A DNA stretch of 37,299 nt from Silene noctiflora (GCA_009801015.1 VHZZ01002894.1:8877-46175); one strand, 5' to 3'. Positions 10,261 through 21,457 are shown, counted from the stretch's first letter. The notes: a model not told the origin generated them from the sequence alone. Numbers and translations are program-made.

Positions 10261-10764
10261 AATGGCAAAGCCTTTTTCATGATTTCGGAGTGTATTGTTA
10301 TTACATCTCTCGATTGATTAAAGTTGATGATTGGTGCCCTTTTAATCTACAACTGGGCGAGGATTACTTAGTGAAATTTATATAATTGTCTATCTCTTTT
10401 TTAAGAGACTACCTATAATAGGGGTTTTGAAGATTTCTGATTTATTCAAATTTCACGTACTGTCAATATCATATTTTGCTAAAAATAGGAGAACTAATCA
10501 AATACATACTCTGTAATAGATTAAGAGGTTACTCTTCCTACTACTATTTTAAAGAATTACTTTTAGTCTTTCTTAAGATAAAACTTCTTTTGCACATATT
10601 AAATTATACATTCAGTTCTACAATATCATTGTATAACCAACATACATCTATCTGAGCTTGCTTATATGTATTTTTTATGATTTTTTTTAATGGATAAACT
10701 CATAAATTTTACAATAAAACTCATATTATTTATAACAAAAATGGTAAAATTTGTTATAACACAT
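10261..10764. other. AT-rich intergenic DNA
   Basis: Nothing recognisable. Confidence 0.4.
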
Positions 10765-10767
10765 TAA

Positions 10768-11033
10768 GGGGTAGTTTGGTTCAAACACTAGGTATGAAAT
10801 TAGAACCCCATACATGTTTAAAGTTGTTTGGTTCAATCTGGGAATGAGAATAATAATGTGTTGGGTGGAATGGAGTTGGAAACTTGGGGAGAGAGGTGGG
10901 TATAGATTTCAAGGGATTGAAATGGAGTTAGAATTTGTCAGGTATCTAACACCATTCCAAAATGTTTCAACCAAACATTGGAATGAAATGAATCCATTCT
11001 AATCCATTCCAAAAGCTTCAACCAAACACCCCC
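10768..11033. mobile_element. Tourist-like (PIF/Harbinger) MITE
   Basis: The ends are inverted copies: the left 'ggggtagtttggttcaaaca' pairs with the complement of the right 'gcttcaaccaaacaccccc'. TAA flanks both sides (10765-10767 and 11034-11036), the 3-bp TWA-type duplication of Tourist elements. Internal words 'ggaatggagttgg' and 'ccattccaaaatg' also mirror one another. It is non-coding; the plus-strand frame at 10814-11002 is a translation of the element. Confidence 0.75.
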
Positions 11034-11036
11034 TAA

Positions 11037-11180
11037 GAGAGACGATCTCCCATTAATGTCAGTGAGAGGTCTCTCTCATAAGAGCTAGTTATTATTTTTA
11101 TTTTATTTTTAGTTTGTTTTTAGTGTATTTATTAGTTGTCTCTCATTAATGTAGTGAGAGACGGTCTCTCAGGAGACTTA
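11037..11180. repeat. Inverted/direct 'gagacggtctctc' element
   Basis: The words 'ctccattaatg..agtgagag' and 'ctctcattaatgtagtgaga' lie about 100 bp apart, each next to a GAGACGRTCTC palindrome. It is probably another small inverted-repeat element inserted beside the Tourist copy, or two fragments of one family. Confidence 0.5.
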
Positions 11181-12250
11181 TCAACGAGTACATCCCTACT
11201 TTACCTTTTATTTGTGAGTCGAATAATACCTATTTTGAATAATATTGAAAAAAAAAATGGTTAATTATGAGACGTGACAAGCATATAACCGTATTGTTTG
11301 ATGTTTATAAATCACAAATTTAACATAATCTTTAGCCTAGCTAGTGCGTATCCAAGACCTCAAAGTTTGGGTAGATCTTGCATAGGTCGTGGTGGAAACG
11401 GAGGCCATTAGTCAAAAATACTAGACCACTCCCTTTATCCAATTGAATTCAATACTAGACATTTTTATTCAATTAATTCACTCATTAATTAAGTTATCTA
11501 TTTAGAAATCTAAGCACATAAAAACAAATCATCTAAATTAAGCATATCCAACGACATTGATTGAGAATGTGATAATGGGAATCTTGGAAAAGCCAAAAGA
11601 TGAGAACGAAAGAAAGTCACATTTATTACCAAAAAAAGATCAATTTTGAAGATCATACTTTAATATAATTATAGGCTTTGTTTGCCCCAATTGGCTCTCC
11701 ATGATGCCTAAAGTAATTTGTAAAAGATCAAATTTGAAGACCATACAACAAACAACAATAACAGCAACAATAACAACAATAACAGAGTCTTAATTTTAAC
11801 GTGATTTGAGATTAACTAACATGAATCATCATTCAAAATTGTTTACGCTTGAATCTAATGATATGGTCCATGTATGCTAACAAAAGTAAAATTAAATAAA
11901 ATAAATATGAAAATTAAAAAAATTAAAGAACCAAAATAGGTTTGTGAAATGATAGAAATATAAGCCAAAGAAATCGTCCTTGTTAAGTAAAAACTGTTAT
12001 AAAAAAAAAAAGAAAAAAAAATTAAAGATCTAAAGCTCAAATTATATCTCCAACCCGAGTTATTTCTTTCCACTATGCACAATGTAAATTGTAACTAAAA
12101 ATTGTTAAAAAAAAAAAATCAAAGATGAAGTATGACACTTCTGAATTTACATTTATTTATATCCTAACGTCTTTAATAAAATAATATCCTTAGTAATAAT
12201 ATATTGATGTTGAAAAATATGGTAAAAGTAGGGTTTTGGTTTGAATGGAT
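11181..12250. other. AT-rich intergenic DNA
   Basis: No gene is seen. A short CAACAATAA-type microsatellite lies at about 11748-11787, and A-rich runs lie at about 12000-12020 and 12105-12118. Confidence 0.45.
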
Positions 12251-12254
12251 AGAG

Positions 12255-12435
12255 TATATATATTTTCAATAATTTTTTTATTTAAAAGGCAATGGCTATT
12301 TCACAAATTTCGATAATTATCTTATTTAAGAGCCAATGGGGTATTTTCACAATTTTCAATGATTTTCTTATTTAAAAGTTAATTGGCTATTTTCACGATT
12401 TTCGACAATTTTCTTATTTAAATGCCAATGGCTTG
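12255..12435. repeat. Tandem repeat, about 58-60 bp unit, three copies
   Basis: The unit 'tttcacaattttcgataattttcttatttaaaagccaatggctat' recurs about three times with substitutions; 'caatggctat', 'caatggggtat', 'aattggctat' and 'caatggcttgg' mark the unit ends. It lies about 300 bp upstream of the presumed SPL promoter. Confidence 0.75.
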
Positions 12436-12726
12436 GCTCAAAGCCTCAAATAGTAAGAACTACTTTACAACAAATAAAGACATTGAAAGTATCCCATTGT
12501 AAAGCTACGAGAGGGCTAGTAGGGGTGTTTACTCGCTCCAATTTGAGAATAAATATTTTAAAGTTTTTAGTTAAATTTTCTGAATCTATTTAAATGTTTC
12601 TATAAATCATTATTCTATTATCCCTGCTAATTTTTTTTTTTCCTACCATCAAATTTAATTCATGGCTCCGCCATGAAAATTACCTACCATTTAACAATGA
12701 CCACTTAGACTAAGACCTCACCTCAC

Positions 12727-12733
12727 TATAAAA
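12727..12733 (+). promoter_or_regulatory. Candidate TATA box of the SPL gene
   Basis: TATAAAA in the context 'cactataaaagaaggg', on the coding strand about 490 bases before the SPL ATG and followed by a GCTA microsatellite (about 12757-12770). If used, transcription would start near 12760 and the leader would be about 460 bases. This is inferred from sequence and distance only. Confidence 0.4.
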
Positions 12734-12926
12734 GAAGGGAATGAATTGCATTCTAGCTAGCTAGCTAGCTAAACCAATAACTAAGCAACTTAATAATGAA
12801 TGGTGCAAAATAATGGAGTACGTGGTCCTCACAATATATTATTGTCCTTCCTTATTCATATTTTGTTCTCTTTATTACACCTAAATAATTGTACAAGCTT
12901 TTTAGCTATAACTTATAACTTATAAT

Positions 12927-13079
12927 CAGTGGCATACCCAGAATCGATAAAATGTGGTATCAGTTTTAGTGTATTAAGACATAAATTTTCAAATTAAACA
13001 AATATAACAATTAAAATGGATACTGTTTTAAAAGTTGTGGGGTTAAGATCCCACTGTCCTGTATGTGGATACGCCACTG
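12927..13079. mobile_element. Small hAT-like inverted-repeat element in the SPL leader
   Basis: The left end CAGTGGCATACCCA and the complement of the right end, CAGTGGCGTATCCA, form an imperfect terminal inverted repeat of about 14 bases. CAGTGGCGGA-type ends are common in plant non-autonomous hAT elements. The expected 8-bp target duplication is not clean: the flanks 'cttataat' and 'gctataag' share only part. The element is 153 bp. Confidence 0.5.
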
Positions 13080-13210
13080 GCTATAAGTTAAACCAAAACC
13101 CAAATAACTTCACTATGCAACAAATTATAAATTGGTGGCATTTTCTTTCGAGAAATTCACATCCCTCAACAACAACAACAACTACTACTAAGGTAGATTT
13201 GAATTCCTAG
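13016..13210 (+). other. Upstream ORF in the presumed SPL leader
   Basis: A 64-codon open frame starting ATG GAT ACT ends 12 bases before the SPL ATG at 13223. Its first third lies in the hAT-like element. It resembles no protein that I recognise and is probably not a protein gene. Between the candidate TATA box and the SPL start it would act as an upstream ORF if the leader really spans it. Confidence 0.3.
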
Positions 13211-13222
13211 TACAATTAATTA

Positions 13223-14574
13223 ATGGAAGGAGATGATGATAATGATCAAAGTGGAATTGCATCAAATAATAATATTATTGTGTGTTGCCAAGCTGATAAT
13301 TGCACGGCCGATTTAACCGATGCTAAGCGCTATCACCGGCGACACAAGGTTTGTGAATTTCATGCTAAGGCACCGGTTGTCATCGTGAATCGCTACCATC
13401 AACGCTTTTGCCAGCAATGTAGCAGGTTTGTACAACTTCGTCTTAATTTCATCAAATATATATGTTGTGTCACGGACTCACAGTCGATGTTAGGATACCC
13501 TAAGTAGTAAGTAGCCTAGCAATAGATGATTGAGCCTTAGTGCCTATAAATTACTCACTCTAAATTACTCGGTTAACTCTACTTGTACCCGTATTTATAT
13601 GTAAAGATTGTTTTGAAAAATAAGAACAATTGGATTGATTGACTAATATTAACCAATTACAGAGTAAATAATTTCTTTTTCTCAATTATTTATTCACCAT
13701 TTTTACTCATTATGAGAAATATTTGAATTAAAAGTAAAAAAAAATATGATAGAGCTAAGGGGGTAAACTAATATTTGGCTATTTGCTCGTATGGCTCCAA
13801 AAGTCCGATTAAATTGAATAAAATAAATTTCCTTGAAAAAAGTATATAATTAACCATCATCATAATGAAATATAATTATATAATTAACCGTTGTTAAGCA
13901 TAGTAATCTATGATTTTAATAATACTCCTTATATCTCAGTGAATAGTTTACATTTTTTACTTAATTTTATGAGGAAAAAAAAGTAAATGTAAACGATTGA
14001 TTGTGACCGCGCGAGTATTTTTTATTTGGAAGGAAAAAAAATGTCAAATACGGTCAATTAAGTGAAATTAAGAAGACATACTCGTATTTAATAAACTTTT
14101 TAATTAATAATTTTCAATTTATTTCATATACTTAATGTGAACGAATGATAGCAAACATAGCAAAATGTAACACAAGACTAACAACTAACACGGTACGTCG
14201 ATGATTTTTTTAAGAAGCCCCATGCATTTTGAAGTACTTCGAAGTTACCCTTAATTTATAAGCACCTAAAAAGTAAAAATTTATGACCTCTAGACAATAA
14301 ACTTCCAATCATAAACACCTAAAAAGTCGTAATTATCATTAAATAATGTGCATAACACATAATGCAGTCATTGTACGTTATACAACGGTCTTTTTGTTTT
14401 TATTTGTGTGTGTTATATTAATAGTTAACGATGTGTGCTAGAAGGTTTCACGAGGTATCAGAGTTCGACGACATAAAGAGGAGTTGCCGGAGGAGGTTGG
14501 CCGGACACAACGAAAGGAGAAGGAAGAGCTCCTTCGATACCCAAACCCAACCTCCCGGAGAAACCTCCGGCTAA
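13223..14574 (+). CDS. SBP-box transcription factor, SPL3/4/5 type
   Basis: Exons are 13223-13425 and 14445-14574, joined AG|G in an Arg codon exactly where SBP domains are normally split (after CQQCSR). The product is 110 residues, as short as SPL3/4/5, and almost all of it is the SBP domain (about residues 22-98). The first zinc site is seen as CQADNC...VCEFH, the second as CQQCSRFH and the Cys in KRSCRRR; the bipartite nuclear signal KRSCRRR...RRRK overlaps it. SBP proteins bind GTAC cores, and SPL3-type members promote phase change and flowering. A miR156 site lies 34 bases after the stop. The start is the first ATG in frame. The 1-kb intron carries a Stowaway-like element. Neighbours are unrelated in function. 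I am very sure of the family; the exact orthologue is inferred from size and the position of the miR156 site. Confidence 0.95.
13925..14015. mobile_element. Stowaway-like MITE in the SPL intron
   Basis: The ends CTCCTTATATCTCAGTGAAT and 'gattgtgaccgcgcgag' are imperfect inverted copies and both run into 'gtttaca'/'tgtaaac'. TA flanks each side. The element is 91 bp and non-coding. Confidence 0.6.
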
Positions 14575-14607
14575 ATTAATCTTGTGATCGTGTTATGTTA
14601 CGGATCG

Positions 14608-14627
14608 AAGCTCTCTATCTTCTGTCA
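14608..14627 (+). promoter_or_regulatory. miR156 target site in the SPL 3' UTR
   Basis: AAGCTCTCTATCTTCTGTCA pairs with miR156 (UGACAGAAGAGAGUGAGCAC). The ten bases at the 3' end of the site match without a break, and by eye 16 of 20 positions match, with the mismatches toward the miRNA 3' half. In SPL3, SPL4 and SPL5 of Arabidopsis the miR156 site also lies in the 3' UTR, a short way after the stop. Confidence 0.85.
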
Positions 14628-16082
14628 AACCTTGAATCATGCCTTCTTTTCCGTTACCTAATTAACTAGATGATTAAGTACCGTTAATAAACTCTTTGTG
14701 AGATCAATCCTTAGTTCAACTAGTGTTGTATCATGTATGATCCTTCATTATTTAGTACCTGTAAACCGTTAAAAACCTTAATTATCGTTACAATAGGCTA
14801 CGAGCTCAAATCTCCCTCCCACTTACATTGTACTGGCCTTACGCCATAACTATTATGTTGTTTCTTATTTGATTACCAAGTATTGTCCTGCCCTAAAGGT
14901 ACAAATTTTTGGTTTGTTTGACCCTTCAACCAACTTATCTGATTCGACGCGAGTCACCCGACCCAACACAAAACATTTGATAGACAAACAACTAATAAAA
15001 GCGGTCCAAAATGACTTGCAATAGCTAATTTGAATCCAAAGAGAACCATGATCTAAAACGACCAATTAAAGAACACGATTAACCTGGCTCGTAAGTATTG
15101 ACCCGACCGCGATACAACCCGGAGTGGTTCATACAAGCAATGTCAAAACTAATTGTGGAGATATGGCGAATAATATCTCTCAATCTTTCATATTACTTTG
15201 AGTTATATGGGGACATGGTCACATGGAATGAAAGGAGTACGTTGGAGAATAAAGCCGATGTTCTTAGCTTTCCAACGAGCAGTATACACACCAAATTTGG
15301 CTGATAACGACAGAGATACACTCGGGAAACCTATGCAACGAATGCGAAAAGAGTTGTACACACACCAAATTTGGTTGATAACGACGGAGGTACACTCAGG
15401 GAACCTATGCAACTGATGAGACGAAACAACTTTAGTCCGTGATCTATCACTAAATGTCGAAGGATTCTCCTATTTTTTCGTTTGATCTTTAAACTGCTTA
15501 TAATCTTTTTCTAATCAACTTATCAAAACAACACTCTTCGGGAAACTGAGAAAGCGGTTTTCCAGGAAACTGTTTCGTTTTCCCGTCCTTTCCCCCTTCC
15601 TTTCCTGCAATAATTTCTTCAAGTAAAACTATCAGACAGTGCAGTATTGTCATGGCGACTGTAGTTAACAACGCCTTTCACAAGCATAACTAGAGCACAC
15701 CAGGGACCAGAAGCGCAATACTGCAATAGGGTAACACGTAGAACAACGTTGGTGGAATTGTGGGGGCCCCGAAACAGTATGAAAGTTAAAAAAAAATAAG
15801 TTAAACATTGTTGACAGTAGGGCAAATGGGAGACAAGATTTTCTATTCATAGTACTCATGCTAATTTAATGAAAGGTTAATAGTATAAATACAACGATCT
15901 TAGACAAGACTTACTGTCTTAAATAATGCAAAATTCGAATCATTTCATGGAGTGCTCGGTAGAATCCTACGGTCTAAAGATCTGCAGTGATTCAGTAAGG
16001 CTCTGAGCTCAGATATTGTTTTTCTCTGTCTCGGATGTGAATATTTGCGAGTCACACGTTAGGCGTTTTGTGTGTGACCTCA
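14628..16082. other. SPL 3' flank and BAC1 3' flank
   Basis: This region lies between two convergent genes. It holds the 74-bp tandem duplication near 15284-15417, listed separately, and no supported gene. The last 100-200 bases before 16083 are probably the BAC1 3' UTR. Confidence 0.5.
15284..15417. repeat. Tandem duplication, 74-bp period, two copies
   Basis: 'cacaccaaatttgg.tgataa' begins the matched core at 15287 and again at 15361. The copies go on together through 'acgac.gag.tacactc.gg.aacctatgcaac'. They differ at about ten positions. Origin unknown. Confidence 0.85.
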
Positions 16083-19000
16083 CTACTCATGTCGGATTCC
16101 TAAGAGTTTCATGGCAAATTCCCAGGTCACAATTGCTGCAGCATTGGCTGGGAATGCCCTCACTATAGTTGGACCTAAGCCTGCATAACATCCTCTAAAC
16201 CCGGCTTGCTTGTAGACCTACAATGAAAGAACACAAACTGTAATGAGACAGTGAGACTAACTCATACCCTATAGTTAAATGAGTATTACGTATGGATTTG
16301 AGTTAGCGGTCTCACACATGAGACTGATTCATGTAAGACTCGTTAGCCATATAATTGAGTGAGAAATACTTGAGGATTTGGGTAGGTCTCAAGCATTGAT
16401 GGAAAAAAGAAGAATATTAGAGAACAATTACCGTGTTCAAAACCCGGAAAGGATTTCTTGTACATTTCTGATCTGGGTTTGTTTGAATCATAGTCTTAGC
16501 CACATCCAACGGCAGAACAGTTAACCAGAACTGCATAATTTCAGAAAATGAACCTTAGAAAATGAAGCAACCATAAAATAAATGAAAAATTTCAGTGTGT
16601 TATTTAGTTATCACGAGACATACAGCAACACCACCAAGGCCGCCACTGAGAAGCCCGATCCCCAATTCAGCCATACTTTTATAATCAGGAGACGCATCTT
16701 TGAGTTGTAAGTGCATGACATGTCTGACGTTCTCATAAACACTAAAGAACACAGCATTTCCCACGGATTCTCTTAGGAAAGTTGTGACACCACCTCGGAA
16801 ATTTCCTCGTACCTGAACACTTAGCTCATCAGCTCAAACATTTTTTTCAAGACTTTTCATGTATTTAATTTCACAGTTAACAGAGTAGCCTCACCCCTTC
16901 AGTTCTGAATGTTTTTAAAGCACAGTCAAGGGGGCCAGTATATCTGCTAGACTTTGGAACTAAGGAATCTGTCCCTTGGACTTGCATCCTACACTGAAGA
17001 AGCTCAATGTCAGAAGCATATAATCGAATATAGGAATCTCGTATTGGACCCGAACATAACAATCTGAATATCCCCCAAAGCCCGAATTGATCCAACCTAA
17101 AACTGCCAAACTTACTTGTCCCAGTATTGACCCCCTCCAAAATATATCATTATTGACATGAAAGAACTAATTTGGAACTGCACCTAACGACCCGAAATGA
17201 CCGGACAGTAGGATACAAACTCTATTGATCCCACCTGTAATCAATGCACCCAAAAAATGGTCCGATTTGAACCATTGTGGAGATGATTTGCTAATATCAC
17301 ATCCCAAGCATACTCAAACCAGAGCGGAGATGATTTACTAATAGCATCATTTACCCATAATGAGTTAATGACACCCCTTAAATTGGCCGGACCAGAAGAA
17401 CTTATCGTGAGTTTGTGACAAACATATAGAAACGGAAAGTTTGATGCAAAAGGAGGAAAAACACATTTACCTTCACTAATTCAGTAGGACATAAAACAAA
17501 ACTAATTACAGCTCCCGAACATGCTGCTGATGGAATTATGACCAAAGGATCAGGACCAGAACTATGCAGCTTGACCTTGAAAGCAAGAAAACAAACTCCG
17601 TCAATAGGAGGTTCAATTTCAAGTGCCACTCTTATAGATGTAGATTCGATTAGATGTGTAAGACGACGTTTTGCAAATTGATTACTGAAGTAACCACTTA
17701 GAATTCTTTGTTCAACAAGCACGTTCTTTTCAAGATGGTTACCTGCAGTGCTTGTTTAGTCTGTGAATACATGCCAAAAAGAAGTGAACTTTCAAAACCA
17801 ATCCCAATAAAAGACGATGCTGCACCCCTGTAAAGCCCTTTTATCTATAAAGATTGAGCACGCAAAACTCATTAGAAAAAAATCCTGCAAATGCGACGTC
17901 ATCCTGATCATCATGCCTTATTAACTACTAGTACATAATACACAAAATGCTGCTCTACAGTAGTATCAAGTTATAAGATAACACTAAGAGGTGAAAAATG
18001 GTCATCGAGCAATTTTTTTCCCTCTAGACAGCCAATGATTGAAAGATTACAAATCAACACCAGCAAACGTATGTCTGACATCAGTGACATGTATTTACAG
18101 TACAATTGATCTTTCACTAGTGTATGCAATAGAAAGTCCTTTGAATGTGAGTTAATTTCCACATTTTCAGCCATCCATAGCGACTACGACAGGCTACATA
18201 ATTTATGATGCCAATGCCAACTTGTTATGGACCATATGGTTAAGCCATAAACATTCGCAACTAATATATTTAGTACAATTATTAATTTATAAAATACAAT
18301 CAATTTATAAAGTACTTGTTTGACACATTAGATTAGCCTTTAATAACACTCCTTGTCAGGTAGCAACTGGAAAATTATCTGTAAACATTACGTGGTTGTC
18401 ATTGTGGTATCTATCCTTCCCAGTTATTAATCAACGTCGGATACATGATCACCCCATCACCTCTCACGAGGTTTCCAGACGAAGTTACATGTGATCATCA
18501 TTATCAACAACCAAGTGCCACAAAGAAACTCCCGCTACTTGTGAGGTAAGGGGTTCGTACATGTGCAACCTCTGATCTATAATAACAGAGTTGTTCTCAA
18601 TTGACCCTCTACGACAAACAAGACAATCATAAGCTATTTAAAAAACCAGAAAAGGTTTGAATACCCATTTTAAATCTATTATATTGCAAATCGACAAAAT
18701 TCGTCAATGTGCCTTGCTGGTTCACTAATCACTACAAATAAGCAGCAGGAATTATAAGCAGAATATTAGGCCAGCTCTTTATAAGAGCGCACCAATGTTA
18801 CAGTTACCAATTCTCACTTGTGAGAGAACTTTCCCTGACGAAGGACCCTAACAAATAATTGAACCATCTAACTTATGTAAGAGAGGCTTCTAACCTTATA
18901 AGTTGTATATGAGAGATGCATACCCCTTCATTTTGCAATATCCGAGCAGTGCAATGCAATCCATTTCTGTATTTAACGCCGTGTACTTCATTATGGTGTT

Positions 19001-20073
19001 TCTGCAGCTTAACCTAACAAGAGAGGTTCAAAGAGAGTATGAGCAAGAATCCAATAGAGTATAACTTAACGAACAATTGTAGCTTGCAACTTTGCACATA
19101 GAAGAGATTACGTCACTACGACCAATTTTGAGCATGCTATAGTGTGATATGATGCAAGATCTCTTCCATCGATAGTTTTCTAGCCCAGAAGTTCTCTGAA
19201 GTGCATGAAAGTCAACCTAAAGCAACCACACTTCAAGAACAACAACAATAACATTACCCCAATGCCTCCAGGAGTCAAGGGCTCCCACAAATTGCGAGGT
19301 AAAGGGGGGGTCAGAACCTTCCCCTTGTGCTAGTAAGGCAAAGAGGATGTTTCCGAATGATCCAAGATATAAAAAAATGCATATACCTTCATTACAAATG
19401 TGTTTACATTGAAATTACTCACTAATATACTGTAATTCTTTTCTGCAAACTTAAACCTAAGTTAGATTTATAATTGAAATAACGAGTAAAAAACAATGCA
19501 TTGGCGCATTGCAACTGTTGAAAACTATAGTCTTACATTTTAATTATAAATTAGACATACTAAAGATCCGAGTTTTGATCATAATTGCAAATTTCTACAA
19601 TCCGGATTCTGACAACAATGCCACCAATAACATCACCCCAAAAAAAACCCCACAATTGCACATCTTAATGAGATACCAAATATACGCAAATCCTAGCAAA
19701 GCAGCCTCTCTACTACCTACATTGGCTTTTTTGTAATTGATTATACTATAAAATCACCCGGTAATATATGTGAGCGGTATTTTAATCAAATGTATAGAAT
19801 CGGAATAAAATCAACATGAAATTAAGTGAAATAAACAATACAATCTTGCAAATTGCGGGGTAGGCGGGGGATGAACGGATTCTTACTCTTGTTAAAACAA
19901 TGTTAATATAAAGAGAAGGTTTCCGAATGACCCAGAAGAGGTAAGGGTAAGCAAAATACCTTGACGGTATCGAAAGGGTGACCGGTGATGACGGTGGAAA
20001 CACCGGCAAGTAAACCGGCGAGATACTCTTTGTATCTTTCACTGTTTATCTTAGTTGCTGTTGCCTCAACCAT
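16083..20073 (-). CDS. BAC1: Mitochondrial basic amino acid carrier, BAC1 type
   Basis: Eight exons, all phase 0: 20073-19960, 19013-18924, 17844-17743, 17575-17471, 16993-16895, 16812-16624, 16530-16432, 16217-16083, giving 310 residues (Arabidopsis BAC1 is about the same). It is a mitochondrial carrier family member with three repeats of about 100 residues. Each has the PX[DE]XX[KR] signature: HPFDTVK (32-38), CPTELVK (131-137) and LPLDVAK (239-245). The stretch 'CRMQVQGTDSLVPKSSRY' and the tail 'GPTIVRAFPANAAAI' match BAC1 from memory. Carriers of this type exchange arginine, lysine, ornithine and histidine across the inner mitochondrial membrane, linking to arginine breakdown and proline/polyamine supply. 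There is no cleavable presequence, as usual. Introns 1 and 2 hold copies of a dispersed repeat. The ATG chosen is the first in frame. BAC1 rather than BAC2 is inferred from these motifs. Confidence 0.95.
16250..16400. repeat. Copy of an intron-borne dispersed repeat (BAC1 last intron)
   Basis: It contains 'ccatataattgagtgagaaatac..gaggatttgggtaggtctca' and 'ggtctcacacatgagac', words shared with 22940-23037, 30300-30412 and 33395-33490. A partial second copy of the core ('ctatagttaaatgagtatta') precedes it. Element class unknown; MITE-like. Confidence 0.55.
18440..18620. repeat. Dispersed repeat copy in BAC1 intron 2
   Basis: 'caacaaccaagtgccaca...actcccgctacttgtgaggtaaggggttcg' resembles, in order, the two copies in intron 1 (about 19235-19365 and 19830-19945). 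No tRNA-type A or B box is evident, so I leave the class open. Confidence 0.5.
19235..19365. repeat. Dispersed repeat copy in BAC1 intron 1
   Basis: 'aacaacaacaataacattaccccaatgcctccag', then 'ggctcccacaaattgcgaggtaa', then 'gcaaagaggatgtttccgaatgatcc'. The same order of words is seen at 19830-19945 ('caaattgcggggtag', 'aaagagaaggtttccgaatgaccc'). This word pattern is common in eudicot introns. I would call it a SINE-like or MITE-like relic. Confidence 0.55.
19605..19945. repeat. Second dispersed repeat copy in BAC1 intron 1
   Basis: It starts with 'gacaacaatgccaccaataacatcacccc' and ends with 'aaggtttccgaatgacccag', paralleling 19235-19365 but interrupted by about 200 bp of AT-rich DNA that could be a later insertion. 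Confidence 0.45.
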
Positions 20074-20190
20074 TTTTACCTACTTTACAATTTACCTTTT
20101 TATCCTTACCCTTTTAACCTTATTACTTTGTTACTTAGAAAGTTCACTTCTTTCTGGTAATGAATGATGACAATGCTGGAGTGGATCTGT

Positions 20191-20227
20191 TGATTGATTG
20201 ATTGATGATGATGATGATGATGATGAT
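20191..20227. repeat. (TGAT)n/(GAT)n microsatellite in the BAC1 5' leader
   Basis: Four TGAT-type units run into about eight GAT units, 118-154 bases upstream of the BAC1 ATG. It is probably in the 5' UTR or core promoter. Confidence 0.85.
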
Positions 20228-21457
20228 AGTGTGCCGTAGATGCAAGAATTATGATCCTATGGAATAATTGGTACCAATACCGCCTGTGCTTGTCTTGGTT
20301 AAGAGTGTGAACATGAAGACGATACGAAATTTATTTAGGTTAGGTTTAGGTTGAGGGTTTCGTGACCCGGTCACATATGACACGAACACAAACCCGATAT
20401 GATTCGATCTGTTTGTCTAAGTCTAGGTTCAATTGAGTTTGTTTTTTGTTGTCGTCGGGTTGAGTCCAATTTTGAGGATACAGGGTTAAGTTTTCTTGAT
20501 TATCATTTCGAGTTGAGTTGGGATATTGATTATCAATTTGGCCTAGTATCGAGTTTGATCGATTTAGTTCATGCTCTATTGGGTTCGGTTCAAAATTGAG
20601 TTGATTTATCGGTTAACATGAATTTCTGCTAAGAGTACTAATTTTGCACCGATGTGTTTCAAGTAGTATCTAACTATCAGACGCGTCCAAAGGACAGTCG
20701 GTTAGATGTTTTCATCGGTAACACCATAACACCGTTGCATTTTTAAGAAATCAAACTGTTGGATTTCTATGTCAAATGCGCGGATTGACAAATGAGGTAC
20801 TGCGAATTAAACACAAAATTAATCGTCAGCATCATACAGACTACAGACTACAGACTACAGAGTACTTAGTGACCCCCGCGTTGGCCTCACTGTAAACATA
20901 TCTATCAAGTCTTGTACAAAACCGCCCCATTGTACCAGAAGTCTAAATACAAACTGTACATCTGTACCTTGTAACTCTCCCATTGACACTGTAGCCGGAT
21001 TTTCTACACAGCCCGAATGACCTTGGTCGAGTCTACTGCCCATACAGTAAATATCTTCAATGTAAAATGAACATGTAATCAACCGCAGATAAATACCACT
21101 CTGTTGGAAAAATACCTTTTCTAATGTAAAACTCGAACCGTCCCATTCTGAAGACTAGGCATAACTTATACAAAATTGACATCACAGGTTGAATAAACCC
21201 TATGACATCCAGCAAAACCACCACGAGAACAGCTGTTTTAAATAGCCTTACGCGGGTTTTTTGGCCTTGTGGGACGAACGAATGCCAAACATCATTTCCT
21301 AAAACCATTTGCAAGATATGAGCTTCTACTACAGCGGGTATAATCTAACCATACCACGACCCTCGCTTAGTTTATACTTTTTGGGAATTTACAAATATGT
21401 GATCTCTTGGGTTTTCTCCTAGTTAAGTCAGTTGTCCACAACTTCCTCGTAAACCAA
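20228..21457. other. BAC1 promoter side and RING1 3' flank
   Basis: It separates the RING1 stop (21458) from the BAC1 ATG on the same strand. The right part is likely the RING1 3' UTR. Around 20350-20600 GGGTT/GACCCG-type words recall the arrays at 2-3 kb. A 7-bp ACAGACT tandem lies at 20836-20861. Two minus-strand open frames (20855-21082, 21057-21314) have no domain that I recognise, and I do not call them genes. Confidence 0.45.
20836..20861. repeat. ACAGACT tandem repeat
   Basis: Three full 7-bp units and part of a fourth. Confidence 0.85.

Noticed and set aside
14455-14465. 'gtatcagagtt' as a copia primer-binding site
   Set aside because: It is inside SPL exon 2 and encodes the conserved V-S-E-F of the SBP domain; the likeness is chance.
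20855-21314. Two minus-strand open frames as a small membrane protein gene
   Set aside because: No family similarity, no splice signals that join them, and they fall where the RING1 3' UTR is expected.
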